Of a stretch of DNA of 64,000 bases, positions 8,636 through 17,312 are shown in pieces. Source of the DNA: Pseudoduganella guangdongensis (GTDB taxonomy: Bacteria; Pseudomonadota; Gammaproteobacteria; Burkholderiales; Burkholderiaceae_D); NCBI RefSeq assembly GCF_009857475.1, contig NZ_WWCJ01000022.1, positions 27,272-91,271 on the forward strand. Direction: 5' to 3'. The translations under genes and the position numbers were made by a program. The notes beneath the pieces were generated by a model that made no database searches, had not been told where the DNA came from, and saw only the letters and a list, made by a program, of their open reading frames with translations. Each line of letters starts with the position of its first letter. Position 1 is the stretch's first letter.

Positions 8636-8661
8636 GCCGCACGGCAATTCAACCGTGCGGC
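8636..8661 (-). other. Stem-loop between response regulator and histidine kinase
   Basis: GCCGCACGG and CCGTGCGGC form a perfect 9-bp stem around an 8-nt loop just after the response-regulator stop. No T-run follows, so it is more likely an mRNA-processing or partial-termination hairpin than an intrinsic terminator. Confidence 0.45.
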
Positions 8662-8668
8662 GGGTGGC

Positions 8669-9301
8669 TTAATCCAGCAGGTTGTTCTTCATCGCGTAGT
8701 ACGTCAGGTCACTATTCGACTGCAGGCCCATTTTCTCCATGATGCGGGTGCGATAGGTACTGACAGTCTTGATGCTGAGCGACAGCGCGGTGCCGATATC
8801 GGACACGGTGGCGCCGCGCGCCAGGCGCAGGAACACCTGGAACTCGCGGTCCGACAGCTCGGTGTGCAGCGCCGTGTTGGGATCGCGGTCGAAACTTTGC
8901 GCCAGCAGTTCCCCCACCTGCGAGCTGACATAGCGCCGCCCCTGGTGCACGGTGCGCACGGCAGTGATGAGTTCCTCCGCCTCGCACTCCTTGTTGAGGT
9001 AGCCGTTGGCGCCCATTTTGAACAGGTTGAGCGCATATTGCTGGGCCGGATAGCCGGACAGGATCAGCACCGGCAAATCGGGCTGGCCCTGGCGGATAGT
9101 GCGCAGCGTGTCGATGCCGCTCTGGTCCGGCATGGCGATATCGAGCAACAGCACGTCGCACACTTCTTTGCGGGCGATATCAAGCGCCTCGCGCCCGGTG
9201 CTTCCCTCGGCCACGACGCTAAATTCGTCCGAGGACGAAAAGATTTGCTTGAAACCTGCCCGTACAATCTGGTGGTCGTCACAGATGGCTACGCGAATCA
9301 T
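8669..9301 (-). CDS. NarL/LuxR-family response regulator
   Basis: This 210-residue protein has an N-terminal receiver domain (CDDHQIVRAGF acidic pocket, phosphoacceptor in VLLLDIAMPDQSG) and a C-terminal LuxR-type helix-turn-helix (LSDREFQVFLRLARG, then VSDIGTALSLSIKTVSTYRTRI). It is the first gene of a pair with the HisKA_3 kinase immediately downstream, the usual pairing for NarL-type regulators. The target genes are not evident. A FixJ-type or UhpA-type role cannot be distinguished from sequence alone. Confidence 0.88.
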   Translation of the reverse strand: MIRVAICDDHQIVRAGFKQIFSSSDEFSVVAEGSTGREALDIARKEVCDVLLLDIAMPDQSGIDTLRTIRQGQPDLPVLILSGYPAQQYALNLFKMGANGYLNKECEAEELITAVRTVHQGRRYVSSQVGELLAQSFDRDPNTALHTELSDREFQVFLRLARGATVSDIGTALSLSIKTVSTYRTRIMEKMGLQSNSDLTYYAMKNNLLD

Positions 9302-9420
9302 TGATCTTCCCTCATTAAATCTCAGCTGGGGAACGAAGCCAGCGTCTGCAGTATCACTAGCAAAATCATAACGTTAATATTGTAGCACTAATGGTTTAAC
9401 AGTTCTGTCGAGTTTAGCCG

Positions 9421-9443
9421 AAAAAAAGGACGCCTAAGCGCCC
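9421..9443 (-). terminator. Intrinsic terminator of the ihfA-merR end of the translation operon
   Basis: On the minus strand GGGCGC, a TTAG loop and GCGTCC form a 6-bp stem (one G-T pair) followed directly by seven T residues, 14 nt after the merR-like stop codon. Confidence 0.75.
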
Positions 9444-9456
9444 TTGCTACAGCTGC

Positions 9457-9861
9457 TTACAACTTAAGTAGGTCAAGGATGCCCAGCAGCTCCCGGCGCA
9501 GCATCTCGCGGTCCACGGCAGGAACGTCGCCCGCAGCGCCGTGACCAAGAGTTTCATCATACTCGCCTTGGGCCGAATCGGCTGCGCGGCTATCGAGCTT
9601 ATTGCGTGCGCCGGAGATCGTAAAGCCCTGCTCATACAGCAGCTCGCGGATGCGGCGGATCAGCAGCACTTCGTGGTGCTGGTAATAGCGGCGGTTACCG
9701 CGCCGCTTGACCGGTTTCAGCTGGGTAAATTCCTGTTCCCAATAGCGCAGCACGTGCGGCTTCACGCCGCACAGTTCGCTGACTTCGCCAATGGTGAAGT
9801 AGCGCTTCGCCGGAATCGGCGGCAGCACTGCCAGGTCTGCCTTGCCAGGACGGTCATTCAT
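9457..9861 (-). CDS. MerR-family transcriptional regulator
   Basis: This 134-residue protein has an N-terminal MerR helix-turn-helix (FTIGEVSELCGVKPHVLRYWEQEF, residues about 22-45) and a short helical remainder. It lacks the cysteines of metal-sensing MerR proteins. A MerR-like gene directly after ihfA at the end of the pheST operon is a conserved arrangement in beta- and gammaproteobacteria. Its effector is not known from the sequence. It is 17 nt downstream of ihfA and is followed by a good intrinsic terminator. Confidence 0.85.
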   Translation of the reverse strand: MNDRPGKADLAVLPPIPAKRYFTIGEVSELCGVKPHVLRYWEQEFTQLKPVKRRGNRRYYQHHEVLLIRRIRELLYEQGFTISGARNKLDSRAADSAQGEYDETLGHGAAGDVPAVDREMLRRELLGILDLLKL

Positions 9862-9878
9862 TCAGGCGTCCTTGCCGC

Positions 9879-10319
9879 TCAGGCGTTGCGCGCCGGCGCG
9901 GCGCTGTCTTCGACCATGCCCTTCAGCTTCTGGCTGGCGTGGAAAGTCACCACACGGCGCGCCGTGATCGGAATTTCTTCGCCGGTTTTCGGGTTGCGCC
10001 CCGGGCGCTGCGGCTTGTCGCGCAGCTGGAAATTGCCGAAACCGGACAACTTCACCGCCTCGCCCCGTTCGAGCGCGTTGCGGATCTCGTCAAAGAAGGT
10101 TTCGACCATGTCCTTGGCCTCACGCTTGTTCAGGCCCACTTGCTCGAACAACAGTTCGGCCAGCTCCGCCTTGGTCAGCGTCGGCAAATCCTTTTCAGCT
10201 TCCTGGCGTACCTTGGCGTTCTGCATGGCGCTGTGCAGCTCGGCGTCCAATGCGGATTCAAGTACGGCGGAATCAACGTCGTTGTGGTTAATTTTGCTGC
10301 CCTGCCTTCTAAAGAACAT
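9879..10319 (-). CDS. ihfA: Integration host factor subunit alpha
   Basis: This is the alpha subunit of the DNA-bending heterodimer IHF. The core from LTKAELAELLFEQVGLNKREAKDMVE to KPQRPGRNPKTGEEIPI is nearly invariant in the family and includes the beta-arm Pro that intercalates into DNA. The annotated frame gives 146 residues, with about 45 residues before the core. That is longer than the usual IhfA, so the true start may be internal (for example the ATG at 10226). The ATG at 10319 sits directly against a perfect hairpin at 10320-10340. It follows pheT, the classic position. Confidence 0.9.
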   Translation of the reverse strand: MFFRRQGSKINHNDVDSAVLESALDAELHSAMQNAKVRQEAEKDLPTLTKAELAELLFEQVGLNKREAKDMVETFFDEIRNALERGEAVKLSGFGNFQLRDKPQRPGRNPKTGEEIPITARRVVTFHASQKLKGMVEDSAAPARNA

Positions 10320-10340
10320 GAGTCCGGCATTGCCGGACTC
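10320..10340 (-). other. Perfect stem-loop between pheT and ihfA
   Basis: GAGTCCGGCA and TGCCGGACTC are perfect inverted repeats separated by one base, 23 nt after the pheT stop and touching the first ATG of ihfA. The following TGTTCTTT is only weakly T-rich, so it could be a partial terminator or a translation-modulating hairpin. Confidence 0.45.
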
Positions 10341-10363
10341 GCTGGAGTGACTGAAATATTAAG

Positions 10364-12790
10364 TTAAGCCCGCAGTTTTGCACCGTGCGCCAGTACCACA
10401 TGCGCGGTGAGCGTCTTCATCAGCTCTTCCACTACATCGTCCTGCAGGGTGTTTTGAGTATCTTGCAAGCTAAAGCGGAAAGCAAGCGATTTTTCGTCCG
10501 CCGCCACCCGCTCGCCGCGATATTCATCAAACAAAACAATGGCTTGCACGATGCGCCCATGCGCATGGGCCGCCACGGCGCCCTGCAAGGCGTCGATCAG
10601 GTCCTGCGCCGGAACCGCTTGTTTGACCACCAGGGCCAGGTCGCGCGTGGTGCCCGGGAACTTGGAAATCTCTTCGTATTTTGGCACGTCGCGTTGCTGT
10701 AGCGCAACAGCATCCACTTCGAATACGACTGGCGCTTTCGGCAGGTCGTACTTCTGCAGCCAGCGCGGGTGCAGTTCGCCGATGAAGCCGATAACCTTGC
10801 CGTCCAGCTCAACCGACGCGGCGCGGCCAGGGTGCAGCGCCGGATGGGCCAGCTTGGCAAAACGCAGCTGGCGCGGCGCGAACAGGGCTTCCAGGTCGGC
10901 CTTGACGTCGAAGAAATCAACGTCGCGCTCCTTCTGGCCCCACTGCTCGTCCACCACCGGGCCGTAGGCCATGGCCGCCACGCGCTGCGGCTGGTCGTAG
11001 CCGGCCACGGTCAGCGGGCCATCCTGTACCGACGCGTCGCGCTTGAAGATGGCGCCCACTTCGAACAGGCGCACGCGCGCCTGCTTGCGGTTCAGGTTGT
11101 AGCGCACATTGGCCACCAGGCTGCCGATCAGCGAAGAGCGCATCACGGACAGCTGGGAAGCGATCGGGTTCTGCAGTTTGATCGGGTTGTCGTTGCCGTT
11201 GAAGTCCAGCTCCCACTGCGCTTCCACAAAGCTCATGTTGACCACTTCCTGGAAGCCCAGGTCGGCCAGCTGGTGGCGCACGGCGAAAATCGAGCGGGTG
11301 TTTTCCTGCGCGATCAGCATTTCGGCCGCGGCCACCGGCGGCAGGGTCGGGATGTTCTCGAAGCCGTACACGCGCGCCACTTCTTCGATCAGGTCTTCCT
11401 CGATCTCGATGTCAAAGCGGTAGGTGGGCGCGGTGACCGAGAACACGCCATCGGCCAGCGTGAACTCCAGGTTCAGGCGCTTGAAGATGTCGGCGATCAT
11501 GGCGTCGTCCAGGGCCACGCCGATCACCTTGGCGGCGCGGGCGGTGCGCATCTGCACCGGCGCGCGCTGCGGCAGGTTCACGATCTGGTCATCGATCGGG
11601 CCGACCTTGGTCTCCGCCGTGCCGCAGATTTCCAGCAGCAGCGCGGTGATGCGCTCCAGGTGCTCAGGAATGGTCGCGTAGTCCACGCCGCGCTCGAAGC
11701 GGTGTGCCGCGTCAGTCGAGAAGTTGTACTTGCGCGCACGGCCCTGGATGGCGTTCGGCCACCAGAATGCCGCTTCCAGGTAGATGTTGGTGGTGTCGTC
11801 CGACACGGCGGTGGCGTCGCCGCCCATGATGCCGGCCAGCGATTCCAGTTCCTTGTCGTCGGCGATCACGCCGACCCACTCATCGACCTCGATGGTGTTG
11901 CCATTCAGGAGCTTGATCTGCTCGCCCTTGCGGCCCCAGCGCACGTCCAGCGCGCCGTGGATCTTGTCCAGGTCGAACACGTGCGACGGACGGCCCAGTT
12001 CCAGCATGACGTAGTTGGAAATGTCCACCAGCGCCGACACGGGACGCTGGCCGCTGCGCTCCAGGCGCTGCTTCATCCAGTCCGGGGTCACGGCTTTCGC
12101 ATTCAGGTTGCGGATCACACGGCCGGCGAAGCGGCCGCACAGGTCCGGCGCCGACACCTTCACCGCCAGCTTCTCGTCCAGGGTAACCGGCACCACCTGG
12201 TTCTGCGGCAGGTGCAGCTCGGAGCCGGTCAGCGCCGACACTTCGCGCGCCACGCCCAGCACCGACAGGCAGTCCGCCTTGTTCGGGGTCAGCTTGATGG
12301 TGAATTTAAGGTCGTTGAGCGAAAAGTAATCGCGGATATTCTGGCCGACCGGCGCATCGTCCGGCAGCTCGATCAGGCCCGCGCCCTCTTCGCTCAGTTT
12401 CAGTTCCTTGGCGGAGCACAGCATGCCCTGCGACTCGACGCCGCGCAGCTGGCCGACCCTGATCTCGAACGGCTTGCCGTCCGCGCCCGGCGGCAGCACG
12501 GCGCCGGCCATGGCGCATGCCACTTTCAGGCCCGGGCGCACGTTCGGCGCGCCGCAGACGATGTTCAGCAAGGTGCCGGTGCCCACGTCCACCTGGCACA
12601 CGTTCAGGCGGTCGGCGTTCGGATGTTTTGCGGTTTCGCGCACATGGCCCACCACCACGTTGGTGAAAGGCGGCGCGACAGGATCGATGTCTTCCACTTC
12701 AAGGCCGGACATGGTCAGCATGTGTGCCAGTTCATCCGAAGTCATCTTCGGATCGACCATCGTGCGCAGCCAGTTTTCGGAGAATTGCAT
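10364..12790 (-). CDS. pheT: Phenylalanyl-tRNA synthetase beta subunit
   Basis: This 808-residue beta subunit of the (alpha-beta)2 PheRS charges tRNA-Phe. It begins MQFSENWLRTMVDP and contains the N-terminal tRNA-binding (EMAP/OB) domain, the B3/B4 editing region, the B5 domain and a C-terminal ferredoxin-like anticodon-binding domain (about the last 95 residues). I chose the ATG at 12790; the frame remains open upstream only through the repeat between pheS and pheT. A palindromic repeat separates it from pheS, which normally lies only a few bases away. Confidence 0.97.
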   Translation of the reverse strand: MQFSENWLRTMVDPKMTSDELAHMLTMSGLEVEDIDPVAPPFTNVVVGHVRETAKHPNADRLNVCQVDVGTGTLLNIVCGAPNVRPGLKVACAMAGAVLPPGADGKPFEIRVGQLRGVESQGMLCSAKELKLSEEGAGLIELPDDAPVGQNIRDYFSLNDLKFTIKLTPNKADCLSVLGVAREVSALTGSELHLPQNQVVPVTLDEKLAVKVSAPDLCGRFAGRVIRNLNAKAVTPDWMKQRLERSGQRPVSALVDISNYVMLELGRPSHVFDLDKIHGALDVRWGRKGEQIKLLNGNTIEVDEWVGVIADDKELESLAGIMGGDATAVSDDTTNIYLEAAFWWPNAIQGRARKYNFSTDAAHRFERGVDYATIPEHLERITALLLEICGTAETKVGPIDDQIVNLPQRAPVQMRTARAAKVIGVALDDAMIADIFKRLNLEFTLADGVFSVTAPTYRFDIEIEEDLIEEVARVYGFENIPTLPPVAAAEMLIAQENTRSIFAVRHQLADLGFQEVVNMSFVEAQWELDFNGNDNPIKLQNPIASQLSVMRSSLIGSLVANVRYNLNRKQARVRLFEVGAIFKRDASVQDGPLTVAGYDQPQRVAAMAYGPVVDEQWGQKERDVDFFDVKADLEALFAPRQLRFAKLAHPALHPGRAASVELDGKVIGFIGELHPRWLQKYDLPKAPVVFEVDAVALQQRDVPKYEEISKFPGTTRDLALVVKQAVPAQDLIDALQGAVAAHAHGRIVQAIVLFDEYRGERVAADEKSLAFRFSLQDTQNTLQDDVVEELMKTLTAHVVLAHGAKLRA

Positions 12791-12812
12791 AGTCAGCTTT
12801 CGTATCTTTTTG

Positions 12813-12910
12813 AACCGGTAAACCTGGGTCAGACCCAAGGGTCTGACCCGGATACGCGGCATTCGCAGACCAGTGTCAGACCCTTGGGTCTGACACTGCC
12901 TTACCGGTTT
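12813..12910. repeat. Double-hairpin palindromic repeat (GGGTCAGACCC family) between pheS and pheT
   Basis: Outer inverted repeats AACCGGTAA and TTACCGGTT enclose two perfect 11-bp hairpins. The first has arms GGGTCAGACCC and GGGTCTGACCC; the second has arms GTGTCAGACCC and GGGTCTGACAC. The layout resembles a REPIN, two REP hairpins in inverted order. The right end overlaps the pheS stop codon. Confidence 0.85.
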
Positions 12911-13926
12911 TAGTTGAACTGTTTCAGGAAGCGCAAATCGCCTTCGTAGAACAGGCGCAGGTCATTGACGCCATAGCGCAGCATGGTCAGGCGCTCCAGG
13001 CCGGAGCCGAACGCAAAACCAATATACTTCTCAGGGTCGAGACCGAAGTTGCGCACCACATTAGGATGCACCTGGCCCGAACCCGACACCTCCAGCCAGC
13101 GCCCCTTCAGCGGACCGCTGCCGAACGCGATGTCAATCTCCGCCGACGGCTCGGTGAACGGGAAATACGAAGGACGGAAACGCACCTGCAGGTCGTCCGT
13201 CTCAAAGAAAGCCTTAACAAAATTCAGGTACACGCCCTTCAGGTCAGCGAAGGAAATGTCTTCCGCGATCCACAGGCCCTCGACCTGGTGGAACATCGGC
13301 GAGTGGGTCGCATCCGAATCCACGCGATAGGTGCGGCCCGGCGCGATCACCTTGATCGGCGGCTTGCTGTTGCGGGCGTAACGCACCTGCATCGGCGAAG
13401 TATGGGTACGCAGCAGCAGCGGCTTGCCGGTGCTGTCGTTGCCCTCAATGTAGAAGGTATCCTGCATCGAACGCGCAGGATGGTTCTCCGGCGAATTCAG
13501 CGCAGTAAAGTTGGTCCAGTCAGTCTCGATCTCAGGACCGCCGGCAACGTCAAAACCGATGGAGCGGAAGATTTCTTCAACGCGTTCCCAGGTACGCATC
13601 ACAGGATGGATACCGCCTTTGGCGCGGCCGCGGCCCGGCAGCGACACATCGATCGCCTCGGCATTCAGGCGCAGTTGCAGTTGCGCTTCCGCCAGCGCAT
13701 CACGGCGCGCGGTCAGCGCGGACTCGATCTGCACTTTCGCAGCGTTGATCAGGGCGCCCTGCGCCTTCTTCTCGTCAGGGTCCAGTTTGCCCAGGCCCTT
13801 CATCATTTCAGTGATCTGGCCAGTCTTGCCAAGATACTTCGCTTTGGCGTTTTCAAGTGCGGCAGCGTCGGCGGCGGCGATAAAGTCAGCCTGCGCGGCG
13901 ACGACGAGTTGTTCGAGGGAGTTCAT
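12910..13926 (-). CDS. pheS: Phenylalanyl-tRNA synthetase alpha subunit
   Basis: This 338-residue catalytic alpha subunit has an N-terminal coiled coil (about 1-95) followed by the class II synthetase core. Motif 2 is around LLLRTHTSPMQVRY, the FPFTEPSAEID segment is characteristic, and motif 3 is GFAFGSGLERLTMLRYG near the C-terminus. It lies between rplT and pheT in the usual operon. A strong hairpin with a T-run lies between rplT and this gene, as expected where expression is set by attenuation or a separate promoter. Confidence 0.97.
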   Translation of the reverse strand: MNSLEQLVVAAQADFIAAADAAALENAKAKYLGKTGQITEMMKGLGKLDPDEKKAQGALINAAKVQIESALTARRDALAEAQLQLRLNAEAIDVSLPGRGRAKGGIHPVMRTWERVEEIFRSIGFDVAGGPEIETDWTNFTALNSPENHPARSMQDTFYIEGNDSTGKPLLLRTHTSPMQVRYARNSKPPIKVIAPGRTYRVDSDATHSPMFHQVEGLWIAEDISFADLKGVYLNFVKAFFETDDLQVRFRPSYFPFTEPSAEIDIAFGSGPLKGRWLEVSGSGQVHPNVVRNFGLDPEKYIGFAFGSGLERLTMLRYGVNDLRLFYEGDLRFLKQFN

Positions 13927-13952
13927 CCGACTTTTTTCCTGTTGTGGAAATT

Positions 13953-13983
13953 AAAAACGGGACATAGCAAAAGCCATGTCCCG
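13953..13983 (-). terminator. Intrinsic terminator between rplT and pheS
   Basis: On the minus strand CGGGACATGGC, a TTTT loop and GCTATGTCCCG form an 11-bp stem (one G-T pair) followed by TTTTT. It ends about 25 nt before the pheS start. An attenuator role, as in enteric pheST, is possible but unproven. Confidence 0.75.
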
Positions 13984-14026
13984 CTTCTTATGTTCGCTGC
14001 CCGGGAGCAGCGCACATCACTGGCAA

Positions 14027-14386
14027 TTAAGCAGCGATCTTGGCTTTGACGAGGTTGACAATCGCTGCAAATGCAGGCTTGTCCATCACTGCCATATCAG
14101 CCAGAACCTTACGGTCCAGTTCAATCGCGGCTTGTTTCAGGCCGTTCATGAACACGCTGTAGGTCATGCCGTGCTCACGCGAAGCCGCGTTGATACGGGT
14201 GATCCACAGGCGGCGGAATACGCGCTTCTTGTTACGGCGATCGCGGTATGCATATTGGCCAGCGCGCATGACTGCTTGCTTGGCAACGCGATATACACGG
14301 CTGCGACGACCACGGTAACCCTTGGCCAGGTTCAGTACTTTTTTATGACGGGCACGCGCGGTAACCCCACGTTTTACTCGAGGCAT
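14027..14386 (-). CDS. rplT: 50S ribosomal protein L20
   Basis: This 119-residue L20 is an early-assembly large-subunit protein. The basic N-terminus (MPRVKRGVTARARHKKVLNL) and the YRDRRNKKRVFRRLWI segment are diagnostic. In E. coli L20 represses its own operon by binding the rpmI leader. It lies 24 nt downstream of rpmI in the conserved infC-rpmI-rplT order. Confidence 0.98.
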   Translation of the reverse strand: MPRVKRGVTARARHKKVLNLAKGYRGRRSRVYRVAKQAVMRAGQYAYRDRRNKKRVFRRLWITRINAASREHGMTYSVFMNGLKQAAIELDRKVLADMAVMDKPAFAAIVNLVKAKIAA

Positions 14387-14410
14387 AGTAGCTCCTTAAA
14401 TAATGTGAGA

Positions 14411-14608
14411 TTAAGCGGTTGGCATCATACGCAGAACGCTAGTCACGTCCGACGCATTGATGTTACGGGTACCACGCAGCTGACGCTTGTTTTTGGTGGT
14501 CTTCTTGGTCAGGATGTGGCGTTTGAAAGCCATGCCCGACTTAACGGTGCCACCTGGGCGCACGCGAAAACGCTTTTTCGCGGAGCTCTTAGTTTTCATT
14601 TTTGGCAT
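14411..14608 (-). CDS. rpmI: 50S ribosomal protein L35
   Basis: This 65-residue, strongly basic L35 starts MPKMKTKSSAKKRFRV and contains KRHILTKKTTKNKRQLRG. The ATG at 14608 gives exactly the family length; an upstream in-frame ATG would add 17 unrelated residues. It is preceded by a terminator-like hairpin after infC and followed closely by rplT. Confidence 0.98.
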   Translation of the reverse strand: MPKMKTKSSAKKRFRVRPGGTVKSGMAFKRHILTKKTTKNKRQLRGTRNINASDVTSVLRMMPTA

Positions 14609-14708
14609 GTGAATGCTCCAATAATGACCGGATTGTAGGTGGCAACAACACTGCTGCACTTTTAGTGCCTACTCTCACGGGAACCCAGGAGTATAACATA
14701 ACTCCTGG

Positions 14709-14745
14709 AAAAACAAAGGGCCAGCCGCACGGCTGACCCTTTTTA
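14709..14745 (-). terminator. Terminator-like hairpin between infC and rpmI
   Basis: On the minus strand GGGTCAGCCG and CGGCTGGCCC form a 10-bp stem with one T-G pair and a 2-nt loop, followed by TTTGTTTTT. It lies inside the operon, so it probably gives partial termination between infC and the ribosomal protein genes. Confidence 0.65.
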
Positions 14746-14759
14746 CCCGCCAGGGCAAA

Positions 14760-15284
14760 TTACTTCTTCTTCTTCGGTGCCAGAATCATGATCATCTGGC
14801 GGCCTTCCATTTTCGGGAACTGCTCAACCTGGCCGACGGCTTCCAGGTCAGCTTTCAGACGCTCCAGCATACGCATGCCGATGTCCTGGTGTGCCATTTC
14901 ACGGCCACGGAAACGCAGGGTGATCTTGGTCTTATCACCCTCTTCCAGGAACTTGATCAGATTGCGCAGCTTGATGTTGTAGTCGCCATCATCGGTGCCC
15001 GGGCGGAATTTAACTTCCTTCACCGAGATCACCTTCTGCTTCAACTTGGCTTCGTGCGCCTTTTTCTGTTCCGAATACTTGAACTTGCCGTAGTCCATCA
15101 GTCGGCAGACTGGTGGAATCGCGTTCGGCGCGATCTCGACCAGGTCGACATCGGCCTCTTCCGCCAGGCGGAAGGCTTCGGCCAGGCTTACGATGCCCAG
15201 CGGTTCATTGTCCACACCCGACAGACGCATTTCAGGGTGGTTGATCTCGCCATTGATGCGATGGGAAGACTTGTCAGTAGCTAT
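14760..15284 (-). CDS. infC: Translation initiation factor IF-3 (AUA start)
   Basis: IF-3 binds the 30S subunit and proofreads start-codon selection. The hallmark INGEI segment, the linker rich in Lys and the C-terminal domain ending in four lysines are present, and the length is 174 residues, normal for the family. The first ATG (15230) lies after the INGEI motif, so it cannot be the start. An AGGAA sequence is placed correctly for ATA at 15284, giving (M)ATDKSSHRINGE. Rare start codons (AUU in E. coli) are the known basis of IF-3 autoregulation; AUA would serve the same purpose. It follows thrS and precedes rpmI. Confidence 0.93.
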   Translation of the reverse strand: MATDKSSHRINGEINHPEMRLSGVDNEPLGIVSLAEAFRLAEEADVDLVEIAPNAIPPVCRLMDYGKFKYSEQKKAHEAKLKQKVISVKEVKFRPGTDDGDYNIKLRNLIKFLEEGDKTKITLRFRGREMAHQDIGMRMLERLKADLEAVGQVEQFPKMEGRQMIMILAPKKKK

Positions 15285-15333
15285 GGTGTTTCCTTCAATA
15301 TTGGTTAGTCGGCCGGTTGCGGTGTTTCACGCA

Positions 15334-17241
15334 TCAGGCTTTGGTAGCGACGTCTTGCTGCAGTCGCTCCACCAGGGCCTCGATCGACATGACGCCCAGA
15401 TCGACATTGCCCCGGGCACGCACGGCCACGGTATTGGCATCCCGCTCCTTATCGCCCACCACGAGGATGAAAGGCACTTTTTGGACGGAATGTTCGCGGA
15501 TTTTATACGTAATTTTCTCGTTGCGCAAATCCGCAGCAACACGGAAGCCCAGCTTGCGCAGCTTTGTCTCCAGCGCTTTACAGTATTCACCCTGTGCGTC
15601 GCTGATATTCAGAATCGACACTTGCTGAGGAGCAAGCCACATCGGCAGTGCGCCGGCGTAGTTCTCGATCAGGATGCCGATGAAGCGCTCCAACGAACCC
15701 ACGATGGCGCGGTGCAGCATGACCGGCGTCTTGCGGGTGTTGTCATCCGCCACATATTCCGCACCCAGGCGGCCCGGCATGAAGAAGTCCACCTGCATGG
15801 TGCCGACCTGCCACGGGCGGCCCAGCGAATCCTTCAGGTGGTACTCGATCTTCGGACCATAGAAAGCGCCCTCGCCCGGCAGCTCAGTCCAGGTCACGCC
15901 GCAAGCGCGCAGACCCGAGCGCAGCGCCTCTTCCGCCTTATCCCACACCTCATCGTCGCCGATGCGGTTATCCGGACGCAGCGCCAGCTTGACATCGATG
16001 TTCTCGAAATGGAAATCCTTATAAACCTCCATCGCCTGCTGGTGGAAAGCCACCACTTCCGGCTCGATCTGCTCATTGGTGCAGAAGATGTGGCCGTCGT
16101 CCTGGGTGAAACCGCGCACGCGCATGATGCCGTGCAGCGCGCCGGACGGCTCGTTGCGGTGGCACTGGCCGAACTCACCGTAACGCAGCGGCAGATCGCG
16201 GTAGGAACGCAGGTCGCTATTGAAGATCTGCACGTGGCCCGGGCAGTTCATCGGCTTCAGCGCATAAGAACGGTTCTCCGACTCGGTCACGAACATGTTC
16301 TCGCGGTAGTTCTCCCAGTGACCGGTTTTACCCCACAGCGAAGCGTCCAGGATCTGCGGCGCCTTCACTTCCTGGTAGCCGTTTTCCTGATACTTGCGGC
16401 GCATGTATTGCTCCACCTGCTGCCAGATGGTCCAGCCTTTCGGATGCCAGAACACCAGGCCCGGCGCCTCGTCCTGGAAGTGGAAGAAGTCCAGCTGCTT
16501 ACCCAGTTTGCGGTGGTCGCGCTTCTCCGCCTCCTCCAGCTGAAACAGGTACTGTTCCTGGTCTTCCTTCTTGGTCCACGCGGTACCATAAACACGCTGC
16601 AGCATCTCGTTCTTGCTGTCGCCGCGCCAGTACGCACCGGCCAGCTTCATCAGCTTGAAGACCTTCAGCTTACCGGTCGACGGCACGTGCGGGCCACGGC
16701 ACAAGTCGGTGAAATTACCCTCGCTATAGAGCGAAACGTCTTCATTCGACGGGATCGACGCGATGATCTCCGCCTTGTAATGCTCATTGATCGACTTGAA
16801 GTACGCCACCGCCTCATCGCGCGGCAGGACTTTGCGGGTCACCTGCTCATCCTTCTTCGCCAGCTCCGCCATTTTCTTCTCGATCGCCACCAGGTCATCC
16901 GGGGTGAACGGGCGCTTGTACGAGAAGTCATAGTAGAAACCGTTCTCGATGACGGGACCGATGGTCACCTGCGCATCCGGGAACAGTTCCTTGACCGCGT
17001 AAGCCAGCAAGTGCGCGGTCGAATGGCGGATCACATCCAGGCCTTCCGCATCCTTATCGGTCACGATGGCGACATCGGAATCCTTCTCAATCAGGAAGGA
17101 GGTATCGACGACCTTACCATCAACCTTACCGGCCAGCGCGGCTTTGCCCAGGCTGGTGCTGATGTTGGACGCAACTTGCGCAACCGTTACTGGGGCATCG
17201 AATTGACGGATGGAACCGTCGGGCAGTCGGACTGAAACCAT
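15334..17241 (-). CDS. thrS: Threonyl-tRNA synthetase
   Basis: This 635-residue class II synthetase has the expected domains in order: an N-terminal TGS domain (residues 1-61), the editing domain with the zinc/His motif HSTAHLLAYAV, the catalytic core (MNCPGHVQIF; RVRGFTQDDGHIFC) and a C-terminal anticodon-binding domain. It heads the infC-rpmI-rplT-pheST operon. No T-box leader is visible upstream; the 180 nt before the start hold only a terminator that belongs to the tRNA genes. Confidence 0.98.
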   Translation of the reverse strand: MVSVRLPDGSIRQFDAPVTVAQVASNISTSLGKAALAGKVDGKVVDTSFLIEKDSDVAIVTDKDAEGLDVIRHSTAHLLAYAVKELFPDAQVTIGPVIENGFYYDFSYKRPFTPDDLVAIEKKMAELAKKDEQVTRKVLPRDEAVAYFKSINEHYKAEIIASIPSNEDVSLYSEGNFTDLCRGPHVPSTGKLKVFKLMKLAGAYWRGDSKNEMLQRVYGTAWTKKEDQEQYLFQLEEAEKRDHRKLGKQLDFFHFQDEAPGLVFWHPKGWTIWQQVEQYMRRKYQENGYQEVKAPQILDASLWGKTGHWENYRENMFVTESENRSYALKPMNCPGHVQIFNSDLRSYRDLPLRYGEFGQCHRNEPSGALHGIMRVRGFTQDDGHIFCTNEQIEPEVVAFHQQAMEVYKDFHFENIDVKLALRPDNRIGDDEVWDKAEEALRSGLRACGVTWTELPGEGAFYGPKIEYHLKDSLGRPWQVGTMQVDFFMPGRLGAEYVADDNTRKTPVMLHRAIVGSLERFIGILIENYAGALPMWLAPQQVSILNISDAQGEYCKALETKLRKLGFRVAADLRNEKITYKIREHSVQKVPFILVVGDKERDANTVAVRARGNVDLGVMSIEALVERLQQDVATKA

Positions 17242-17284
17242 GATGGATCTCCGGAAGAAAAAATAGTGCTGGAAAATATGGACG

Positions 17285-17312
17285 AAAAAAAACGCGGACT
17301 AGCCGCGTTTTT
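17285..17312. terminator. Bidirectional intrinsic terminator downstream of the tRNA pair
   Basis: ACGCGG and CCGCGT pair around a short ACTAG-type loop and are flanked by eight A residues on one side and a T-run on the other. On the minus strand it closes the tandem tRNA unit before thrS. Confidence 0.75.

Noticed and set aside
10769..12913. 714-codon open frame opposite pheT
   Set aside because: Antisense shadow of pheT with a biased His/Gln/Arg composition.
13949..13975. Leader peptide with Phe codons before pheS (MAFAMSRF)
   Set aside because: Only two Phe codons, no ribosome-binding site, and it lies inside the terminator stem itself; too weak to call a pheM-like attenuator.
15193..17235. 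680-codon open frame opposite thrS and infC
   Set aside because: A GC-rich antisense shadow of thrS, rich in Arg/His/Leu, with no recognisable domain.
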